NCBI GenBank assembly: GCA_034926225.1
Contig: JAYFRF010000002.1
Location: 114,507-178,506 of the forward strand
Length of the DNA: 64,000 nucleotides
Reading direction: 5' to 3'
Source of the DNA: JAAZKA01 sp034926225
Lineage (GTDB): Bacteria; Bacillota; Clostridia; Oscillospirales; QAMX01
Position numbers and translations under genes: made by a program. The notes beneath the pieces were generated by a model that was not told the origin of the DNA, ran no database searches, and saw only the letters and a list, made by a program, of their open reading frames with translations. Shown here in pieces: positions 60,218 to 64,000 of this stretch (within the stretch, counting starts at the first letter, position 1; each line of letters starts with the position of its first letter).

Positions 60218-61065
60218 TCCTTTATCCCCCGTTTAACCAGTGAGAAGCATACGTTGATCAGCAGGATGAACACGAACAGCACGACGCCCGTCGCGATGAG
60301 CGCCTCGCGGTGCAGATCGGCGGCGTAGCCCATTTCGATAACGATGTTCGCCGTCAGGGTACGCAGTCCCTTCGTGATCCCGGAGGGCATAATCGCCTGA
60401 TTGCCCGCGACCATGACGACGGCCATCGTCTCGCCGACAGCGCGGCCGATACCGAGGATGACGGCGCTCAGGATACCCGACTTTGCAGCGGGGACCACGG
60501 TCAAAAACACGCTTCGCTCATGCCCCGCGCCGAGCGCAAGGGAGCCTTCATAATAGCTGTTCGGCACCGCGCGGATCGCGGCCTCCGAAACGCCGATGAT
60601 CGTCGGCAGAATCATGATCCCAAGCACCATGGACGCGGCGAGCATCGACGTGCCGCTGCCGCCGAAGACGGCGCGGATGCCGGGGACGAGTACGGTCAGC
60701 CCGAAAAAGCCGTAGACGACGGACGGGATGCCCGCAAGGAGGTCGACGGCGGGCTTGAGGATGCGATGAAGCCTATCCGGGCAAAACCGCGCGAGAAAGA
60801 CCGCCGAAAGGATGCCCACCGGCACGCCGAGCAGGATCGCGCCCGCGGTCACATAAATGCTGCCGAGGATCATCGGGAGTATGCCGTAAATATCGCGCTC
60901 CGGCGCCCAAAGCCTTCCTGACAGGAAGTTTATGAGGCCGATTTCACGCAGCGCGGGGATGCCGCCCGAAAAGAGGAAGACGCAAATCATTGCCACCGCC
61001 GCCGAGGCGAACAACGCCGCGATGAGGAAAAGTACCCTCATCGCGTTTTCCCGAAATTTGATCAT
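60214..61065 (-). CDS. pstC: Phosphate ABC transporter permease PstC
   Basis: A 283-residue permease with about six transmembrane helices, an early GVPVGILSAVFLA and a ISEAAIRAVPNSYYEGSLALGAG-type loop (core EAAIRAVPNSY). It is homologous to PstA and pairs with it. The ATG at 61065 is one base after the pstS stop, with AAAGG inside the pstS end, so translation is coupled. Confidence 0.97.
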   Translation of the reverse strand: MIKFRENAMRVLFLIAALFASAAVAMICVFLFSGGIPALREIGLINFLSGRLWAPERDIYGILPMILGSIYVTAGAILLGVPVGILSAVFLARFCPDRLHRILKPAVDLLAGIPSVVYGFFGLTVLVPGIRAVFGGSGTSMLAASMVLGIMILPTIIGVSEAAIRAVPNSYYEGSLALGAGHERSVFLTVVPAAKSGILSAVILGIGRAVGETMAVVMVAGNQAIMPSGITKGLRTLTANIVIEMGYAADLHREALIATGVVLFVFILLINVCFSLVKRGIKE

Positions 61066-61066
61066 A

Positions 61067-61921
61067 TCAGCCTTTCAGCGCCGCCCAATCTGTTGTTTCC
61101 CCGGTGTAGATCGACTTGACCTGCGCGGAGGTCAGGTTTACCACGCTGTTCGACGGGTTGACAATCACGGCGATGCCGTCGGTCGCAATGACAGTGGGGG
61201 TCAGACCCTCGGAAAGCTCACTGTCCTTGAGCTCACGGGAAGCCATGCCGATTTCGCAGACGCCGGAGAGGACGCTCTTCATGCCGGAGGTGGAGTCGCT
61301 CTGCTGGATTTCGATCTCAGCGTTGGTGTTGATCTTCAGATACGCCTCGCGCAGCTTCTCCATCAGCGGTGTAACGGATGAGGAACCCGCAATGACAAGC
61401 TTGCCCGAGGGCTTTTCGCCGCCGTACGCGCCGGTCGTGTCCATCGGGATGTAGGAATTCGCCGCAACGATCGCCTGACCGTCGGAGGAAAGGATGTACG
61501 CGATGAAATCCGCCGCAAGCGCGGACAGTTCGCCCTTGGTCGCGATGTTGAACGGACGCGCGATCTTGTAGCTGCCGTTTTTGACGTTGTCCACGGTGGG
61601 AGCCGCGCCGTCGATGGAGAGTGCGCGGACGGTGTCGTTGACCGCGCCGAGTGAGATGTAACCGATAGCGTTTACGTTTGCAGCGACGGAGGTCATGACG
61701 ACGCCGGTCGAATCGCCGATGTCGGCGGTGGAAACGGTACGGTCGACCTTGTTGCCGTCAGCGTCCTTTTCCTCGACGCCGAACAGCTCAATAAACGCGC
61801 CGCGCGTGCCGGAGCCGGATTCGCGGGAGACGACGGTGATGGCGGTGCTCTGCTTGGCGCAGCCGGCAAAGCCGACGCATACGAGAACGGCCGCGAGGAA
61901 CAGGGAAATTCTTTTCTTCAT
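61067..61921 (-). CDS. pstS: Phosphate-binding lipoprotein PstS
   Basis: A 284-residue substrate-binding lipoprotein. A signal peptide with lipobox FAGC (residues about 17-20) anchors it outside the membrane; phosphate-binding residues appear in REXGSGTR and TXGMKSV-like strands (SRESGSGTRG near residue 34). It captures phosphate and delivers it to PstCA. The ATG at 61921 follows AAGGAGAG. It heads the phosphate regulon below the PhoP-box-like repeats. Confidence 0.96.
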   Translation of the reverse strand: MKKRISLFLAAVLVCVGFAGCAKQSTAITVVSRESGSGTRGAFIELFGVEEKDADGNKVDRTVSTADIGDSTGVVMTSVAANVNAIGYISLGAVNDTVRALSIDGAAPTVDNVKNGSYKIARPFNIATKGELSALAADFIAYILSSDGQAIVAANSYIPMDTTGAYGGEKPSGKLVIAGSSSVTPLMEKLREAYLKINTNAEIEIQQSDSTSGMKSVLSGVCEIGMASRELKDSELSEGLTPTVIATDGIAVIVNPSNSVVNLTSAQVKSIYTGETTDWAALKG

Positions 61922-61954
61922 TTTTAATCTCTCCTTTTCTTTTCTACAAGTATG

Positions 61955-62009
61955 ATCATACCCTTCTCCCGTAAAATCCAAAACGGCGGCTGTGTTAAAT
62001 CGGTGTAAA
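61955..62009 (-). promoter_or_regulatory. pstS regulatory region with PhoP-box-like repeats
   Basis: On the minus strand TTTACA (62004-62009) and TTAACA (61993-61998), spaced by 5 bases (11-base period), match TTAACA-type PhoP boxes; a -10-like TATGAT (61955-61960) has a poor -35 (TTTTGG). The weak -35 with upstream repeats is what an activated promoter looks like. Confidence 0.6.
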
Positions 62010-62013
62010 ACGA

Positions 62014-62054
62014 TAAAAAAAGCGGTGGGGTATATGCCCCCACCGCTAAAAAAC
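62014..62054. terminator. Bidirectional terminator between the heparinase-like gene and pstS
   Basis: AGCGGTGGGG (62021-62030) pairs with CCCCACCGCT (62038-62047), with an A-run before it and an A-run after it. On the minus strand a run of seven Ts follows the stem. Confidence 0.85.
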
Positions 62055-62084
62055 CGTTCGCTGTCCGGGGCGTGTTCAAACGCC

Positions 62085-63923
62085 CTAATCTATTTCCACG
62101 CGCAGATCGTCAAACACCGCCGCAAAGCGCCGGTCGGACTGCACCTCGCCGCGAAAACCGATCAGCGTGCTTTCACACTCGCCGTCGAGAAAACGCAGGT
62201 CCGCCGCGAAACGCGCCGTTTCCGCGCCGACGGTGATCTCCGCCTGCATCGCGCCGTCGACGATTTCCCACGACGCGCGTACCTCCGGCATCACACCGCC
62301 TTCGTAGGGGACGACGACATGCATAAGACGGGTCTTTGTCCGACCGGACACATGCCCCTCCACGGACAGCATCGGTGCGGGTTCGCCGCCCGCGAGCATC
62401 GACGAGCCCTTGGCGACAAAGCCGAGCTTTTTGTCGTAGTCGCCGCAGTAGCAGACAGCCTTCACCGGCTCCTCCGCCAGTGCGCAGACGACGCCGACAT
62501 TATAGCGCTCGTTTTGGGTATACATCCGCCGCTTTTCGGGCTCAAACGCCGCGCCGTCCTCACGGAACTGCCAGTGTGCGGCAAACGCATACGCGGGACT
62601 TAGGATATCGAGCGAGTCGAAGACGACGGCGAAATGTCCCTTGCGCCAGAAGAAAGTGCGCGTATGGCGTCCCGCGACGCTGCGAATGCTCTCAGGGGGC
62701 ACACCGCCGTCGAGACCGGGGCGGTAATTCGTGTAGCCGCCGCTATATAGACAGCGTAAATGCGCGTAGTCCGCCTTATCGGCAAAATCACACACCACCG
62801 CGTCGGCCTGCGGCTGCTGCATCATGCCGTCGACCGTGATCGTGTTATGCATCGGCGTACCGCGTCCAGGCGCCATCAGGGGATCGGTACGCTCATAGTT
62901 TAAGGAACCGGGGTCGCAGAGCTGGAGACGGTCGCCGTGGTAGCATAAAATCGCGCCGCGCGCCGGGTGACAGTGCCAGCCGCCGAAATTCGTCGCGTCA
63001 AGGATGAATTCGGTCTCCCCGCTGCGTAGAAAATACTGCCCGGCACAGGGAAACGCGCTTTTAGGGATACATGCTCCCGCGTCAAGCCCGAAAACCTGCG
63101 CCAGCGCGGTGCGCTTCTCCCACAGCGGCTCGCTGTCGGCGGGCGCGTACGCCGGATGCCAGCGCTCGGCGTCGCCGATACCGATGCCGCGTCCGTCCGG
63201 CGTGTGTCCTGCGATGGTGAAGTCCCACATCGCAAGCAGCTTCTCCGGTGCGATCTCGAGCCCTAATTCGGGACGCCTGTGCGCGATGAGCGCGTAGCGC
63301 GTGAACACCTCCGCCATCCATGCGTGATACCCGGAGGTATGCTCGACATGGCTGCCGTCCGGCTCGACCTGCGTGCGGAAGGTCTCGTTGATGCAGCGGA
63401 CGGCGTAGTCGCGGTAGCGCTCCGCCCCGGGCAGTAAGCTGGACAGGAAAAACATCGTGTCCAGCTCGCTGACGCGCCAGTTGCCGACCTTGCGGTTGTT
63501 GTTATACAGGAACACGAGCTGCTCGTAGGTGGAACGCTCCATGCGGTCGATAAAGTCCTGCGTAAACGCCGCGCTGCCATCAAAATCCGCGGCGCAGCCC
63601 CACCAGCCCTGCCCGCCGCGCTGCCCAAGGCGGATGGAGGTGCTCAGGGTATTGTCACCGGTGGACGGCCAGACGTCTTCGCTCGTCTCATGCCCCGTAT
63701 AGTGCCGGAAATCCATCCATGCCTCGATACCGTCGCGCGCCATCCCCGCCCAGCGTTCGTCGCGCGTCTCGCGATACAGCCCCGCGAGCGCCGACAGCCA
63801 GAAAAAGCGATTCAGCTGGGAGCACCACTCCTGATTGTGAAACTCAGGTCCCGTAAAAGCTGACGTTAGATAACGATACTTTTGAAAACACTGGAAAATC
63901 AAGGTTTTTCGAGCGACGGACAA
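62085..63923 (-). CDS. Heparinase II/III-like polysaccharide lyase, N-terminus replaced
   Basis: A 612-residue open frame resembling heparinase II/III or alginate-lyase family proteins: a helical (alpha/alpha)-toroid N-terminal part (SQLNRFFWLSALAGLYRETRDERW in core SQLNRFFWLS; then NRKVGNWRVSELD and a HTSGYHAWMAEV segment) and a beta-sheet C-terminal half with GWHCHPARGAILCY. The enzyme would cut uronic-acid polysaccharides. The frame has no ATG or ribosome-binding site near its 5' end; it begins at a TTG in AT-rich sequence, and the first 25 residues look unrelated. The real start has probably been lost at about 63850. Confidence 0.75.
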   Translation of the reverse strand: MSVARKTLIFQCFQKYRYLTSAFTGPEFHNQEWCSQLNRFFWLSALAGLYRETRDERWAGMARDGIEAWMDFRHYTGHETSEDVWPSTGDNTLSTSIRLGQRGGQGWWGCAADFDGSAAFTQDFIDRMERSTYEQLVFLYNNNRKVGNWRVSELDTMFFLSSLLPGAERYRDYAVRCINETFRTQVEPDGSHVEHTSGYHAWMAEVFTRYALIAHRRPELGLEIAPEKLLAMWDFTIAGHTPDGRGIGIGDAERWHPAYAPADSEPLWEKRTALAQVFGLDAGACIPKSAFPCAGQYFLRSGETEFILDATNFGGWHCHPARGAILCYHGDRLQLCDPGSLNYERTDPLMAPGRGTPMHNTITVDGMMQQPQADAVVCDFADKADYAHLRCLYSGGYTNYRPGLDGGVPPESIRSVAGRHTRTFFWRKGHFAVVFDSLDILSPAYAFAAHWQFREDGAAFEPEKRRMYTQNERYNVGVVCALAEEPVKAVCYCGDYDKKLGFVAKGSSMLAGGEPAPMLSVEGHVSGRTKTRLMHVVVPYEGGVMPEVRASWEIVDGAMQAEITVGAETARFAADLRFLDGECESTLIGFRGEVQSDRRFAAVFDDLRVEID

Positions 63924-64000
63924 GCAGGGTATTGTACTAAAAACTGAATACGACGCAGAAGCGGCGTTTCTTACTCTCTACATGGGAGAACAGGAACGCC
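63886..64000 (+). other. Possible fragment of a mobile-element gene
   Basis: From 63886 (after TGA) to the right edge one plus-strand frame stays open (KHWKIKVFRATDKQG, then continuing), reading like a real protein, but without a start codon near its left end. AT content is higher than in the neighbouring backbone. It could be the edge of an insertion sequence or an integrated element. Not identifiable by eye. Confidence 0.2.

Overview
The window looks like a chromosomal segment of a Gram-positive anaerobe of the class Clostridia, probably a gut Oscillospiraceae/Ruminococcaceae-type or Christensenellales-type bacterium. This is inferred from gene content: a GlgC/GlgD pair, PPi-type phosphofructokinase with pyruvate phosphate dikinase, a tyrosine T-box, a SpoIVFA/SpoIVFB-like peptidase pair, AGGAGG ribosome-binding sites and fucose-releasing glycosidase genes. 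The backbone is GC-rich. Two blocks (about 26.0-29.9 kb and 40.5-44.3 kb) are clearly more AT-rich and look acquired. The species cannot be told from the sequence alone.

Layout. 0-4.7 kb (minus): M23 peptidase, site-2 protease, B12-type radical SAM protein, DUF2344 partner and recN (cut by the window edge), with overlapping genes. 4.8-11.5 kb: a small tail-anchored protein, divergent fba and pfp (glycolysis) with back-to-back promoters, an AIM24-family protein, uridine phosphorylase with an EamA transporter, and glutamate dehydrogenase behind a structured leader. 11.5-15.1 kb (minus): a second nucleoside phosphorylase, an oxidoreductase and tyrS with a Tyr T-box. 15.2-15.4 kb: a non-coding cluster of perfect hairpins. 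15.5-25.7 kb (minus): one long array of RND efflux pump with a coiled-coil insertion, purine nucleoside phosphorylase, ABC exporter, oxidoreductase, SGNH esterase and alpha-fucosidase.

25.8-29.9 kb: tRNA-Arg(CCG) and tRNA-Val(GAC), each followed by AT-rich accessory genes (methyltransferase, monooxygenase-like protein, GyrI-like protein, XRE regulator, AraC remnant). 29.9-41 kb: HD-GYP protein, ferritin, ppdK, tRNA-Cys(GCA), sugar isomerase-like protein, lepA, amidohydrolase and PatB/MalY aminotransferase. 40.5-44.3 kb: an RNHCP-domain gene behind a leader peptide and two competing RNA hairpins, then a glycosyltransferase, an esterase and a phospholipase C-like protein.

44.3-55.5 kb (minus): a glycogen operon, acyltransferase-glgC-glgD-glgA-M42 peptidase-glgP-URO-D-like-GH13. 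55.7-62 kb (minus): a complete phosphate regulon, pstSCAB-phoU-response regulator-histidine kinase, with PhoP-box-like repeats upstream. 62.1-63.9 kb (minus): a heparinase II/III-like gene whose 5' end is replaced near 63.85 kb by AT-rich sequence that may be the edge of a mobile element.

The most interesting unexplained signals are the erm-like attenuator ahead of the RNHCP gene, the hairpin cluster at 15.2-15.4 kb, and the junction at 63.85 kb.
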